Assembly: GCF_002754935.1 (NCBI RefSeq)
Contig: NZ_CP018092.1
Coordinates: 2,524,501-2,588,500, forward strand
Reading direction: 5' to 3'
Length of the DNA: 64,000 nucleotides
DNA from: Thermostichus lividus PCC 6715
GTDB taxonomy: Bacteria; Cyanobacteriota; Cyanobacteriia; Thermosynechococcales; Thermosynechococcaceae
Under the pieces are notes generated by a model. That model saw nothing but the letters and a program-made list of their open reading frames with translations, was not told the origin of the DNA and did not search any database. Each line of letters begins with the position of its first letter. Positions within the stretch are counted from its first letter, which is position 1. The position numbers and the translations under genes are program-made. Shown piece by piece: positions 1 to 8,907 of the stretch.

Positions 1-122
1 CGATCGCCTCCCAGCAGAAAGGTGCGCGACTCGTGGGCACTAGTGAAGTTCGTCATATAGCTACAGGCCTTGGCAAAGGTCACCGAGCCGCAACGACCGG
101 TACACAGCACAAAAACATTCAT
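1..122 (-). CDS. Sulfotransferase-like protein, N-terminus only (runs off window)
   Basis: Only the first 40 codons are inside the window, read from an ATG at 122 toward position 1. The N-terminus begins MNVFVLCTGRCGSVTF. Its hydrophobic strand followed by TGRCGS resembles the PAPS 5'-phosphosulfate-binding loop of P-loop sulfotransferases (known family feature). Such enzymes move sulfate from PAPS to an acceptor, but neither acceptor nor catalytic base can be seen here. The end of a tnpB element lies about 80 bp upstream of the start, so its promoter region may have been altered. The family assignment rests on one motif and is moderate. Confidence 0.55.
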   Translation of the reverse strand, partial: MNVFVLCTGRCGSVTFAKACSYMTNFTSAHESRTFLLGGD

Positions 123-146
123 CAGAACCTCCGAGACACCCATTTT

Positions 147-167
147 GGCAGGGGGTTAACCCCTGCC
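147..167. repeat. Inverted repeat upstream of the sulfotransferase-like gene
   Basis: The bases GGCAGGGG and CCCCTGCC face each other across a short TTAA-containing centre. This near-perfect palindrome lies about 25 bp upstream of the ATG at 122. It could be an operator or a 5'-leader hairpin. It has no T-tract, so it does not look like an intrinsic terminator. No function is proved. Confidence 0.4.
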
Positions 168-222
168 TACTGCTTCTTTCACTGAACCACACCGTGGGGC
201 TAGTGTTGACATACTCTCCGCT

Positions 223-1507
223 CTAAAGAGCAGGGATTCTTGTTCTTGGTTCTACGAGCGCACTTACCATGTTAGGTTGCCCTTCCATAGCAGCGGTACA
301 TCTCTCCCCAAGCGTTCCCTCTTGCGAGGCGGTTCCCTTATGCCCTAAGGTACCGTTTTGCCATTCCATCCCCAAGATGCTTAGCCCCTTTTTCAAGATA
401 TTCAGAGCCGCGTTCTGGTCTCTGTCTAACTCAAACCCGCACTTAGGACAACTATGGGTTCTAGTGGATAGAGTTTTTGGCACCCTATGACCGCAATGAG
501 TACAGTCCTGTGTGGTGTATTGTGGCGGTACTGACACTACTGCCTTATCCCACACCTTCCCGTAGTAGTCCAGCCATTGGGTGAACTGAGACCAACTAGC
601 ATCATGGATGGATTTGGCAAGATGATGATTCTTGACTAGGTTCTTCACCTGCAAGTCCTCATACACCACGACAAAGCGCTCCGCGCCGCCAAAGGCGAAC
701 GTTAGATGCCACTACGCACCGAGCAAGCTTGATTGCCCAGTCTTTACGTTGGCGTTGAACTTTCAGATGTACTTTGCCTAGTTTTTTCCTTTGCTTGTGA
801 TAATTCTTGGACTGAGGCTTGGCTCCTTTATTGAACGTCCTACTTAACCTGCGTTGGTGTTGCTTTAACCTCCGTTCACTACGTCTTAAAAACTTAGGAC
901 AATCGACCGTGTTTCCGTTCTGGTCGGTGTAGAAGTGTTTTAACCCCAAGTCAATACCGATGACATTGCCTGTGTATTGTCCTTGCTCTTTGCGCTCTAC
1001 ATCCAAGCAGAATTGAGCATAGTACCCATCTGCCCTGCGTATCACCCGCACTCGGTTGATTTTAGAGTTGAGGATATACTGTCTTGCCTCTCCATTGCAG
1101 TACAAGGCAAATGTACCTGCATTGAAGCCATCAGTGAAGGTGATGGACATCCCATCCCCTGACAGCTTCCAACCCGATAGCTTGTACTCTACAGAGCGGC
1201 AATGCTTCTTGAATTTGGGGTATCCCTTCTTTGCCTCCTTGTTTTTGCAGTTGGTATAGAAGCGAGAAATGGAAGCCCAAGCTCGCTCTGCACTTGCCTG
1301 CCTTGCCGCTGAGTTTAACTTTTTAGCAAAATCAAACTCTTGAGCCAAGGTTTTGCAGTGGGAATAGAGGTCATTCCTGCCCACACCCTTGTTGTCCATC
1401 CAGTGCCGTACACACTTGTTGCGCACAAATTGTGCGGTACGGATGGCTTCGTCCAGAGACTGATATTGCTCTTGTGTGCCCTTTAGCTTGGCTTCTATGA
1501 CTCTCAT
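223..1507 (-). pseudogene. tnpB: TnpB-family RNA-guided nuclease, frameshifted
   Basis: Two overlapping frames together make one TnpB. Residues 1-275 carry the N-terminal region and the first RuvC aspartate (GIDLGLK, D186). The second frame, from about 669, carries the RuvC glutamate (VVYEDLQVKNL), the zinc finger CTHC...CPKC and the last aspartate in DRDQNAALNIL. The break coincides with a 25-bp GC-rich insertion at 676-700. Deleting it joins ...CVVASN directly to FVVVYEDLQ in frame. TnpB proteins are guide-RNA-directed DNA nucleases carried by IS200/IS605 elements. This copy should be inactive unless the frame is restored. It is unrelated in detail to the two 389-residue TnpB genes further on. 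Confidence 0.8.
676..700. repeat. 25-bp double mini-hairpin insert in tnpB
   Basis: On the minus strand the insert reads as two tandem small hairpins, CGCC-TTT-GGCG and GCGC-GGA-GCGC. Removing exactly 25 bp restores the TnpB reading frame. The architecture resembles the small dispersed repeats scattered in cyanobacterial genomes. A similar double hairpin occurs at 33059-33081. Confidence 0.5.
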
Positions 1508-1592
1508 GGCTCCATTTTATCACAGACTCAGCTTGATAAAACAATATGCGCCTTATATCCCCATAGCTAAAGCTAGGGGCTTTACGGCGTTT

Positions 1593-2096
1593 TTTCGGTA
1601 AAGCTACCCTATGGGCATGGTGCTAGGAAACAGCTTGTTTGGTGCAAATTAATTGCCAGCAAATAGGTCACACCGCTACAGAAACTTAAATCAGAAAATA
1701 GACGTTGATAAATTTTATATAATCTAAAGTGAGGTGCATTCCTAACGATGCGATCGCCTCACTTAAACAATGCCTAAATCAGCAGTGGCAAGGAATCAGA
1801 CTATTCCGGGCAAATATTAAGCAAATCAGCAATTCTCAGCAATCTCTGGCCTTTATAAAGTCTTGATTAAGGAATGAATTCTCTCTGGATCGTTCTTTTA
1901 TAATGGATTTAGGGACATATTTGAAATTGCTGTTATTAGCTATTATTAGTTGCTTGTCCCTCTCCAATTTACCGTCATTGAGACTGTATCAAGAGTCCCA
2001 AACAGCGTAAACCGGCTTATGAATTCATTCACCACAAGAGGTTTCAGCATTGTTGTCCAGTGGTAACACACCAATTCAATTTCCCTTGAGGTACCT
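1593..2096. other. Intergenic region upstream of pflA
   Basis: About 500 bp of AT-richer sequence lie between the tnpB element and pflA. TATAAT hexamers occur at 1718 and 1899 and could be -10 boxes, but neither has a convincing -35 at normal spacing. A weak 45-codon frame (1729-1866, GTG start) ends in TGA; I do not recognise it and would not call it a gene. No pflB is present here, although pflB is the substrate of PflA. Confidence 0.4.
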
Positions 2097-2843
2097 ATGG
2101 TGTCAACTCTGCCCGAGCAGCAGACAATCGGTTACATTCACTCCGTTGAGACCTGTGGCACGGTTGATGGCCCAGGGATCCGCTACGTGATTTTTACTCA
2201 GGGATGCCCGCTGCGCTGTCTGTACTGCCATAATCCTGATTGTCGTGAACCCCATCAAGGCAAACCGGTCACCGTCACAGAACTGCTCAACGACATTGAG
2301 CACTACCGCTCTTACCTGCGGCAGGGGGGGGTTACCGTCAGTGGTGGCGAACCCTTAATGCAGCCAGAGTTTGTCCGCGAAATTTTTGAGGGCTGCCATA
2401 ACCTAGGGTTACACACGGCCTTGGATACCTCTGGCTATGTGGTGTTAGATGTGGCCAAGCCAGTGGTAGCGGCTGCTGACTTGGTGTTGCTGGATATTAA
2501 ATCCTTCTTGCCAGATACCTATCGGCGGGTCACTAGTGTCGCCATTACACCCACCCTTGAGTTGGCTCGCTACCTCGATCAGATTCACAAACCCACTTGG
2601 ATTCGGTTTGTGCTAGTGCCCGGCCTCACGGACGATCCGGACAACATCCGTGGCCTCGCCCAATTTGTTGCTGGTCTGCGCAATATCGAAAAGGTTGAAG
2701 TCCTGCCCTTTCACAAAATGGGGGAATACAAATGGCAGCAGTTAGGGTTGCCCTATCAATTGTATGACACCCCTGCCGCCAGTCCGGACGATGTTGCCCG
2801 GGCGATCGCCATCTTTCGTGACTACAATCTCACAGTTCAATAA
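2097..2843 (+). CDS. pflA: Pyruvate formate-lyase-activating enzyme (radical SAM)
   Basis: This 248-residue protein has the radical-SAM cluster motif CxxxCxxC (C37, C41, C44 in GCPLRCLYCHNPD) and the glycine-rich SVSGGEPLMQ-type segment (VTVSGGEPLMQPEF). In the family, the 4Fe-4S cluster and SAM generate the glycyl radical on pyruvate formate-lyase, which splits pyruvate into acetyl-CoA and formate without oxygen. The ATG at 2097 follows TTGAGG at normal spacing. adhE starts 29 bp after its stop, so the pair is likely co-transcribed. The partner pflB is not in the window. Length is typical of PflA. Confidence 0.92.
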   Translation: MVSTLPEQQTIGYIHSVETCGTVDGPGIRYVIFTQGCPLRCLYCHNPDCREPHQGKPVTVTELLNDIEHYRSYLRQGGVTVSGGEPLMQPEFVREIFEGCHNLGLHTALDTSGYVVLDVAKPVVAAADLVLLDIKSFLPDTYRRVTSVAITPTLELARYLDQIHKPTWIRFVLVPGLTDDPDNIRGLAQFVAGLRNIEKVEVLPFHKMGEYKWQQLGLPYQLYDTPAASPDDVARAIAIFRDYNLTVQ

Positions 2844-2872
2844 TCCCTTGATGAAGGTTTAAGGAGTAGCCA

Positions 2873-5524
2873 ATGACTGCCACCACCAGCTATGCACCGG
2901 TCAAGGATTTGACGGGGTTAGAAGCACTCATCCAGCGCGTCAAAGACGCCCAAGCACGCTACGCCCAGTTTACCCAAGCCCAAGTCGATCATATTTTTCA
3001 TCAGGCTGCAATGGCCGCTAACCAAGCCCGCATCCCCCTTGCCAAGGCTGCGGTTGCCGAAACTGGCATGGGGCTTGTCGAAGATAAAGTGATTAAAAAC
3101 CACTTTGCCTCAGAGTTTATTTACAACAAGTACAAAGAGGAAAAAACCTGTGGGGTGATTGAAGATGATCCCCTCTTTGGCATCCAAAAAATTGCTGAAC
3201 CCGTAGGCATTGTGGCGGGGGTGGTGCCGGTCACCAATCCCACCTCGACCACGATTTTCAAAGCCCTGATTTGCCTGAAAACTCGTAATGGCATTATCTT
3301 TTCTCCCCATCCTCGTGCCAAAGCCTGTACGGCTGAGGCCGCCAAGATTGTCCTAGAGGCAGCAGTGGCGGCGGGTGCCCCTGCTGACATCATTGGCTGG
3401 ATTGATGAACCCACCATTGAATTGTCGCAGGCACTCATGCAACACCCTGAGATCAAGCTGATTTTGGCAACGGGTGGGCCGGGGATGGTTAAGGCCGCCT
3501 ACTCCTCCGGCCATCCCGCCATTGGGGTGGGGGCTGGCAATACCCCTGCCCTCATTGATGCCACTGCCGATATTGCCACCGCTGTTAGCTCGATTTTGCT
3601 CAGTAAGTCCTTTGACAACGGCATGATTTGTGCATCGGAGCAGTCAGTCATTGTGGTTGATGACGTGTATGAGGCAGTGAAAGCCGAATTTCAACGGCGG
3701 GGCGGCTATATCCTCAAACCAGAGGAGCAAGAGCGGGTTGGGCAACTCATTTTGAAAGATGGCCGCCTGAACGCCGCTATTGTCGGTCAGTCAGCGTCTC
3801 GTATTGCTGCTATGGCTGGCATTGAGGTACCCCCACAGACGCGGGTGCTGTTGGCAGAGGTTACCGAGATTGGTGTCCAAGAGCCGTTTGCCTACGAAAA
3901 ACTGTGTCCGATCTTGGCACTCTACCGCGCTCCCCAGTTCCATAAAGGGGTTGAGATGGCAGCGCAGCTAGTCAACTTTGGAGGGATGGGGCACACGTCC
4001 GTTCTCTATACCGATCCCCGTAATCAAGATGATATTGCCTACTTTAAGTATCGGATGCAAACTGCACGGGTACTCATTAACACGCCGTCTTCCCAAGGGG
4101 CGATCGGGGATCTGTATAACTTTAAGCTGGATCCCTCCTTAACACTGGGCTGCGGCACGTGGGGCGGCAACATCATTTCCGAAAACGTCGGCCCCCATCA
4201 TTTGCTGAATATCAAAACCGTGAGCGATCGCCGCGAAAATATGCTTTGGTTCCGGGTGCCACCTAAAATTTACTTCAAACCTGGGTGCTTACCTGTGGCA
4301 CTGCGGGATTTAGACGGCAAACAACGCGCCTTTTTAATTACCGATAAACCCCTTTTTGACCTAGGTATTACCGATCCCATTACCCATGTCCTTGAGGAAA
4401 TGGGGATCAAACACGATATTTTCCACGAGGTAGAGCCAGATCCCACCCTGAGCACGGTTAACCGTGGCCTTGCCTTGCTTCGACAGTATCAGCCAGATGT
4501 CATCATTGCCGTTGGTGGTGGCTCCCCCATGGATGCAGCCAAAGTCATGTGGCTTTTGTACGAGCATCCTGAGGTCGAGTTTGACGGCTTGGCCATGCGC
4601 TTCATGGATATCCGCAAGCGGGTCTATCAATTGCCTCCCTTAGGACAAAAAGCCATCATGGTCGCCATTCCTACCACCTCGGGTACCGGCTCAGAAGTCA
4701 CCCCCTTTGCTGTTGTCACCGATGACCGCGTGGGGATTAAGTATCCCTTAGCTGATTACGCCTTAACCCCCACGATGGCCATTGTGGATCCTGAGTTGGT
4801 GCTGCACATGCCGAAAAAACTCACGGCCTACGGTGGCATTGATGCCCTCACCCACGCGTTGGAGTCTTACGTGTCGGTACTGTCCACGGAATTTACCGAA
4901 GGATTAGCCCTAGAAGCCATTAAGCTGCTGTTTGCCTACCTGCCACGCGCCTACCGCCATGGGGCTGCCGATCCAGAAGCGCGCGAAAAAGTGCACTATG
5001 CCGCTACCATCGCGGGGATGGCCTTTGCCAATGCCTTTTTGGGGGTGTGTCACTCCATGGCGCACAAGCTCGGATCTACCTTCCATGTCCCCCATGGTCT
5101 AGCCAATGCCCTGTTAATTTCCCATGTCATTCGCTATAACGCGACGGATGCTCCCCTGAAACAGGCAATCTTCCCGCAGTATAAGTATCCGCAGGCCAAA
5201 GAACGCTATGCCCAGATTGCCGATGCGTTGCACCTAGGGGGTGAAACGGCAGAGGAAAAAGTCGAACGGCTGATTGGGGCGATCGAAGACCTGAAAGCTC
5301 AGCTAGAGATTCCAGCTACCATTAAGGAAACACTGCATAGTGAAGATCAAATTTTTTACGATCAAGTAGCAGAAATGGCAGAGCTAGCCTTTGACGATCA
5401 GTGTACGGGAGCCAATCCCCGCTACCCGCTCATTCAGGATCTGAAGGAGCTTTACACCCTTGCCTATATGGGGTGCCGCTTAGAGGCCGCAGCCTATCAT
5501 CCCGAACATTCATCAACCGCTTAG
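2873..5524 (+). CDS. adhE: Bifunctional acetaldehyde-CoA/alcohol dehydrogenase
   Basis: This is a full-length 883-residue AdhE. The N-terminal half is an acetylating aldehyde dehydrogenase with the catalytic cysteine C253 in FDNGMICASEQ and the nucleotide-binding segment GVGAGNTPA. A linker leads to an iron-dependent alcohol dehydrogenase with GGGSPMDAAK, TSGTGSEVTP and the metal-site histidines of GVCHSMAHKLGS and HVPHGLANA. It reduces acetyl-CoA to acetaldehyde and then ethanol, reoxidising NADH during fermentation. GGAG lies just upstream of the ATG. Its 3' end, from about codon 852 on, exists as a second diverged copy at 38166-38337 in opposite orientation. An IS-type right end begins 57 bp after the stop. 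Confidence 0.96.
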   Translation: MTATTSYAPVKDLTGLEALIQRVKDAQARYAQFTQAQVDHIFHQAAMAANQARIPLAKAAVAETGMGLVEDKVIKNHFASEFIYNKYKEEKTCGVIEDDPLFGIQKIAEPVGIVAGVVPVTNPTSTTIFKALICLKTRNGIIFSPHPRAKACTAEAAKIVLEAAVAAGAPADIIGWIDEPTIELSQALMQHPEIKLILATGGPGMVKAAYSSGHPAIGVGAGNTPALIDATADIATAVSSILLSKSFDNGMICASEQSVIVVDDVYEAVKAEFQRRGGYILKPEEQERVGQLILKDGRLNAAIVGQSASRIAAMAGIEVPPQTRVLLAEVTEIGVQEPFAYEKLCPILALYRAPQFHKGVEMAAQLVNFGGMGHTSVLYTDPRNQDDIAYFKYRMQTARVLINTPSSQGAIGDLYNFKLDPSLTLGCGTWGGNIISENVGPHHLLNIKTVSDRRENMLWFRVPPKIYFKPGCLPVALRDLDGKQRAFLITDKPLFDLGITDPITHVLEEMGIKHDIFHEVEPDPTLSTVNRGLALLRQYQPDVIIAVGGGSPMDAAKVMWLLYEHPEVEFDGLAMRFMDIRKRVYQLPPLGQKAIMVAIPTTSGTGSEVTPFAVVTDDRVGIKYPLADYALTPTMAIVDPELVLHMPKKLTAYGGIDALTHALESYVSVLSTEFTEGLALEAIKLLFAYLPRAYRHGAADPEAREKVHYAATIAGMAFANAFLGVCHSMAHKLGSTFHVPHGLANALLISHVIRYNATDAPLKQAIFPQYKYPQAKERYAQIADALHLGGETAEEKVERLIGAIEDLKAQLEIPATIKETLHSEDQIFYDQVAEMAELAFDDQCTGANPRYPLIQDLKELYTLAYMGCRLEAAAYHPEHSSTA

Positions 5525-5581
5525 GCGATTTGCCCCTAGCTACACTTCCGGCAAAAAGAGCAAATCAGGATTTGCCAATAT

Positions 5582-5622
5582 TTGACACTCCCACCACCTA
5601 AAGGTGGGGGATTCTTACGCAG
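5582..5622 (-). repeat. Solo right end of an IS200/IS605-type element
   Basis: The minus strand shows a CCCCCACC-TTTA-GGTGGTGGG hairpin ending in GGAGTGTCAA, the same terminus as the element at 206. No gene or left end remains. The sequence to its left matches the stray adhE fragment at 38166 exactly up to this boundary, which fixes the insertion point at 5581/5582. Confidence 0.55.
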
Positions 5623-6027
5623 TCCATAAACGGACTCATAAAGGCGCTGTCAAGACGCCCCTACACAGTTCCGTGTTCCAGCTAGCATTACAGTGCAGCG
5701 GATTGACGGGCGATCGGGGCTGCGTTGAAGATCTCTGCAACTGCTGATCTTGGCCGTTAGGTAGCTTGAGCGATTGTTTGGGTGTTGAGCCAACTGCCAT
5801 TCATCCTTATCAAGAAGCAACTTGGTATGAGATGGCTGCGATCGCCAAGCCCAATCTCTAATATTCGATCAGTTGAGATTAACTGCGATGCCGCATCTGC
5901 TTTTGGAAAGATCTGCAAAGGAACCTTTAGCAGATGCCGCTGTGATGCTGTTGTATTGCCCCACTCAGATACATTGGCGGTGGAGCGATATAATTTGCCT
6001 CGTGAAGATGCCCCGTGGAGGAACCGC
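5623..6027. other. Intergenic region between adhE and the ABC permease
   Basis: The reading frame of the permease stays open back to 5782, but this part lacks membrane character and the well-placed start is at 6028. A short frame (about 5745-5861) translates to the protein-like tail IHPYQEATWYEMAAIAKPNL followed by TAA. It could be the last piece of a lost gene; I do not recognise the family. Nothing else can be supported. Confidence 0.35.
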
Positions 6028-7752
6028 ATGGCACGCCCCCTCACCCCCGATAATCAAACTCTGAACCGTTCATGGACGTGGCAAGATGGCTTGATTATTC
6101 TTGCCCTGATTACGCTTATTTTCTGGATTGTGAACACGGCGGCAAAATTCACCGCTAGCTATGACCCTACCATCACCATTCAGCTCAGTCCCAGCGTCTT
6201 ACCCAGTTATACGGCGCAGACGCTCCTACGGATGCTAATTGCCTACATCATTTCCTTAGTGTTTAGTGTGTTGTATTCTTACTTGGCGTTTTACAACCGC
6301 ACCGCCGAAAAGATTTTGCTACCGCTACTGGATATTTTGCAGTCAATTCCAGTGCTGTCGTTTTTGCCCGGCGTTGTCCTAGCGCTGATTGCGATTTTTC
6401 CGGGAAGTCGCCTAGGGGTGGAGTTAGCGGCGATTATTCTCATCTATACTGGCATGGCCTGGAACATGACGTTTAGCTTTTACCAATCCCTCATCAGTGT
6501 GCCGCGAGAATTGCGGGAGGTGGCCAAAATCTACCGCTTGGGCTGGTGGCAGCAGGTGTGGACGCTGGACTTACCCGCAGGAGCCATTGGTTTGATCTGG
6601 AATAGTGTGATGTCGGTCGCGGGGGGCTGGTTTTTCTTGATGGCGATCGAGTCGTTTACCATTGGTGAGCAAACCTTTACGCTTCCGGGGTTAGGCTCGT
6701 ACCTTGCAGAGGCAGCGAACCAGCAGGACTATGCCGCCTTGGTTTACGGGTTGGCGGTGCTCATTAGTGTCATTATTGCGGTTGATATTGTGGTCTGGCG
6801 GCCACTGATTGCTTGGGGGGAAAAGTTCAAAATAGAGATGGTCGAGGCCGAAAGTACGCCTAAGTCTTTTGTGTTAGATTTTCTGCGGCGATCGCCCACC
6901 CTGCGTGCCTTTCATCAAACGGTCTTTACGCCGGTGTGGGAACGGCTAGACAATTACCTGCGCCCTAAAGGGGCACAGCGGACGACCGCTGCTCCCCCTC
7001 GCAGTCATAGTGTGCCTATTTTGCCGATCGTGTTCTTTTTGTTTGTTGCTGTGGTCGGTTGGGGCACCATTGCCTCAGCCGTGCAAATGACGACCGTCAG
7101 CATCCGCGATTGGCAACTCATCGGCATTGGTGCGGTGTTAACCACGGTGCGGGTCAGTGTTGCTCTAGTTTTATCCCTATTGTGGACCGTGCCAGTGGGG
7201 GTAGCCATTGGCCGCAATCCACGGGCGGCGCAGGTGCTCCAGCCCTTGGTGCAAATTGCTGCGTCAGTGCCAGCAACGGCGCTGTTTCCGGTGCTCCTGC
7301 TAGCGTTGGCCAACTTAGGGGGGGGGTTAGAAATTGGCGCTGTGGCATTAATGATGCTGGGGACAATGTGGTACATTCTCTTTAACGTCATTGCTGGGGC
7401 ACAGGCCATTCCCACGGAGTTATTTGAGGCGGCAACGATCTATCAACTCTCGTGGTGGCAACGCTGGCGCACTGTTATTCTGCCGGGCATTTTCCCCTAC
7501 CTGATTACGGGGATTATTACCGCTGTGGGGGGGGCATGGAATTCCAGCATTGTCAGTGAGTACGTTGAGTTTCAGAACCAAACGGAGCAGACGTTGGGCT
7601 TAGGTGCAATTATCTCTGAAGCCAGTGTGAAGGCTGATTTTCCGCTGTTGCTAGCGTCCACCGTTGTGATGTCTCTCCTAGTGGTGCTGACGAATCGCTT
7701 CGTTTGGCGACCCCTGTACCGCTTGGCGGAAACTAAATATCAGCTCTTATAG
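6028..7752 (+). CDS. Duplicated (fused) ABC transporter permease, anion/NitT-TauT type
   Basis: The 574-residue protein contains two homologous binding-protein-dependent permease halves. Each has several membrane helices and a cytoplasmic loop that contacts the ATPase (ELREVAKIYRLGWWQ in the first, ELFEAATIYQLSWWQ in the second). This matches the duplicated anion permease family (COG4986) related to nitrate/sulfonate systems. The ATG at 6028 is preceded by GTGGAGGAAC, a strong ribosome site; the longer frame from 5782 is rejected. No ATPase or binding protein is adjacent, so partner and substrate are unknown. anmK starts 9 bp after the stop. Confidence 0.8.
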   Translation: MARPLTPDNQTLNRSWTWQDGLIILALITLIFWIVNTAAKFTASYDPTITIQLSPSVLPSYTAQTLLRMLIAYIISLVFSVLYSYLAFYNRTAEKILLPLLDILQSIPVLSFLPGVVLALIAIFPGSRLGVELAAIILIYTGMAWNMTFSFYQSLISVPRELREVAKIYRLGWWQQVWTLDLPAGAIGLIWNSVMSVAGGWFFLMAIESFTIGEQTFTLPGLGSYLAEAANQQDYAALVYGLAVLISVIIAVDIVVWRPLIAWGEKFKIEMVEAESTPKSFVLDFLRRSPTLRAFHQTVFTPVWERLDNYLRPKGAQRTTAAPPRSHSVPILPIVFFLFVAVVGWGTIASAVQMTTVSIRDWQLIGIGAVLTTVRVSVALVLSLLWTVPVGVAIGRNPRAAQVLQPLVQIAASVPATALFPVLLLALANLGGGLEIGAVALMMLGTMWYILFNVIAGAQAIPTELFEAATIYQLSWWQRWRTVILPGIFPYLITGIITAVGGAWNSSIVSEYVEFQNQTEQTLGLGAIISEASVKADFPLLLASTVVMSLLVVLTNRFVWRPLYRLAETKYQLL

Positions 7753-7761
7753 GAGGGTGCC

Positions 7762-8907
7762 ATGCGGGTCATTGGCCTGATCAGCGGCACATCGGTGGAT
7801 GGCATTGATGCGGTGTTGGTGGAGTTGCAGGGGCGGGAACTGGACTTGCGGGTGCAGGTGCTAAATTTTTGCACAGTTCCCTACCCGCCGGAGTTACGGC
7901 AGCAGATTTTAGCAGTCTGTGCCGCAGAGCCGCTTACTATGGCGGCGTGGTCGGAACTAGACGATGCCATTGCTACTGCCTTTGCTACCGCCGCGTTAAC
8001 CGTCCAGACGGGCTACCCGCCAGCGCAACTGATTGGCTCCCATGGTCAAACGGTGTTCCATCGTCCCCCCACGGGCGATCGCCTCGGTCACAGTGTGCAG
8101 TTGGGGCGCGGTGAACTGATTGCCCATCGCACTGGCATTCCCACCGTTTCGAACTTTCGTGCCCAGGATATTGCCCTAGGGGGGCAGGGGGCACCCCTCG
8201 TGCCGCGGGTGGATTGGTGTCTGCTGGGGCACCCCCAAGAGTATCGCTGTATTCAAAATATTGGCGGCATTGGCAATGTGGCCTACCTCCTCCCCCAGCA
8301 ACAGGATCAAAGCGGCAATCACGTGCTGGGGTGGGATACTGGCCCTGGCAACGTCCTCCTTGATCTGGCGGTGAGTTATTTTTCTGCTGGACAACAGCGC
8401 TACGATGCGGATGGGCACTGGGCACGGCAAGGGCACGTGTGTGAGGCGTTAGTGGTGCAATGGCTGAGCCATCCCTTTTTTAGTGCACCGCCCCCTAAAT
8501 CCACTGGCCGGGAACTCTTTGGCTGGCTATTTTGGCAGCAGTGTTTAGAGCAAGCCACTGCCCTAGGCCTTAAACCAGCTGATGTGTTAGCCACCCTCAC
8601 GGAGTTTACCGCCCGCAGTATTGCCCAGAGCTATGAGCGCTTTTTACCCCGGCGACCGGATCGGGTCTTATTGTGTGGTGGCGGTGCCCATAATGGCTTT
8701 TTGCAGGAACGCCTACGGCTACATCTGGGGGAAATTCCAGTAGAAACCACGGCAGTGGTGGGGGTACCTGTGGATGCCAAAGAGGCGATCGCCTTTGCGG
8801 TGTTGGCCTACTGGCAACAGTTGGGGATTCCGGGGAATGTGCCGCAGGTCACCGGTGCCCATCATGCCGTACCCCTTGGTCAGTATTGGCAGTCGGTGCG
8901 CGTCTAA
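7762..8907 (+). CDS. anmK: Anhydro-N-acetylmuramic acid kinase
   Basis: The 381-residue protein opens with the ATP-binding signature [16 protein letters not shown] of AnmK. It also carries [24 protein letters not shown] and the C-terminal GGGAHNGFL typical of the family. AnmK hydrolyses and phosphorylates 1,6-anhydroMurNAc to MurNAc-6-phosphate in cell-wall recycling. A GGAGGGTGCC ribosome site precedes the ATG. The stop codon overlaps the start of the next gene (TAATG), which suggests translational coupling with nnrD. Confidence 0.93.
   Translation: MRVIGLISGTSVDGIDAVLVELQGRELDLRVQVLNFCTVPYPPELRQQILAVCAAEPLTMAAWSELDDAIATAFATAALTVQTGYPPAQLIGSHGQTVFHRPPTGDRLGHSVQLGRGELIAHRTGIPTVSNFRAQDIALGGQGAPLVPRVDWCLLGHPQEYRCIQNIGGIGNVAYLLPQQQDQSGNHVLGWDTGPGNVLLDLAVSYFSAGQQRYDADGHWARQGHVCEALVVQWLSHPFFSAPPPKSTGRELFGWLFWQQCLEQATALGLKPADVLATLTEFTARSIAQSYERFLPRRPDRVLLCGGGAHNGFLQERLRLHLGEIPVETTAVVGVPVDAKEAIAFAVLAYWQQLGIPGNVPQVTGAHHAVPLGQYWQSVRV

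Larger units (their letters stand above)
206..1592 (-). mobile_element. IS200/IS605-group element with tnpB only (IS1341-like), decayed
   Basis: The element carries a broken tnpB on the minus strand and no tnpA. The right end (minus-strand 3' end) has a hairpin around GCTCTAAAGAGC and finishes in GAGTATGTCAA at about 206. The left end has a hairpin around CCCCTAGCTTTAGCTATGGGG at about 1558-1580. The right boundary is well supported by the solo end at 5582, which has the same GAG-TGTCAA terminus; the left boundary at 1592 is approximate. With no transposase in the window, movement would need TnpA supplied in trans. Confidence 0.65.

Noticed and set aside
5782-6027. Upstream extension of the ABC permease frame
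   Set aside because: It has no membrane character, and a strong ribosome site precedes ATG 6028.
7005-7415. Long antisense frame inside the permease gene
   Set aside because: It mirrors the GC-rich codon pattern of the sense gene and has no start site or homology.
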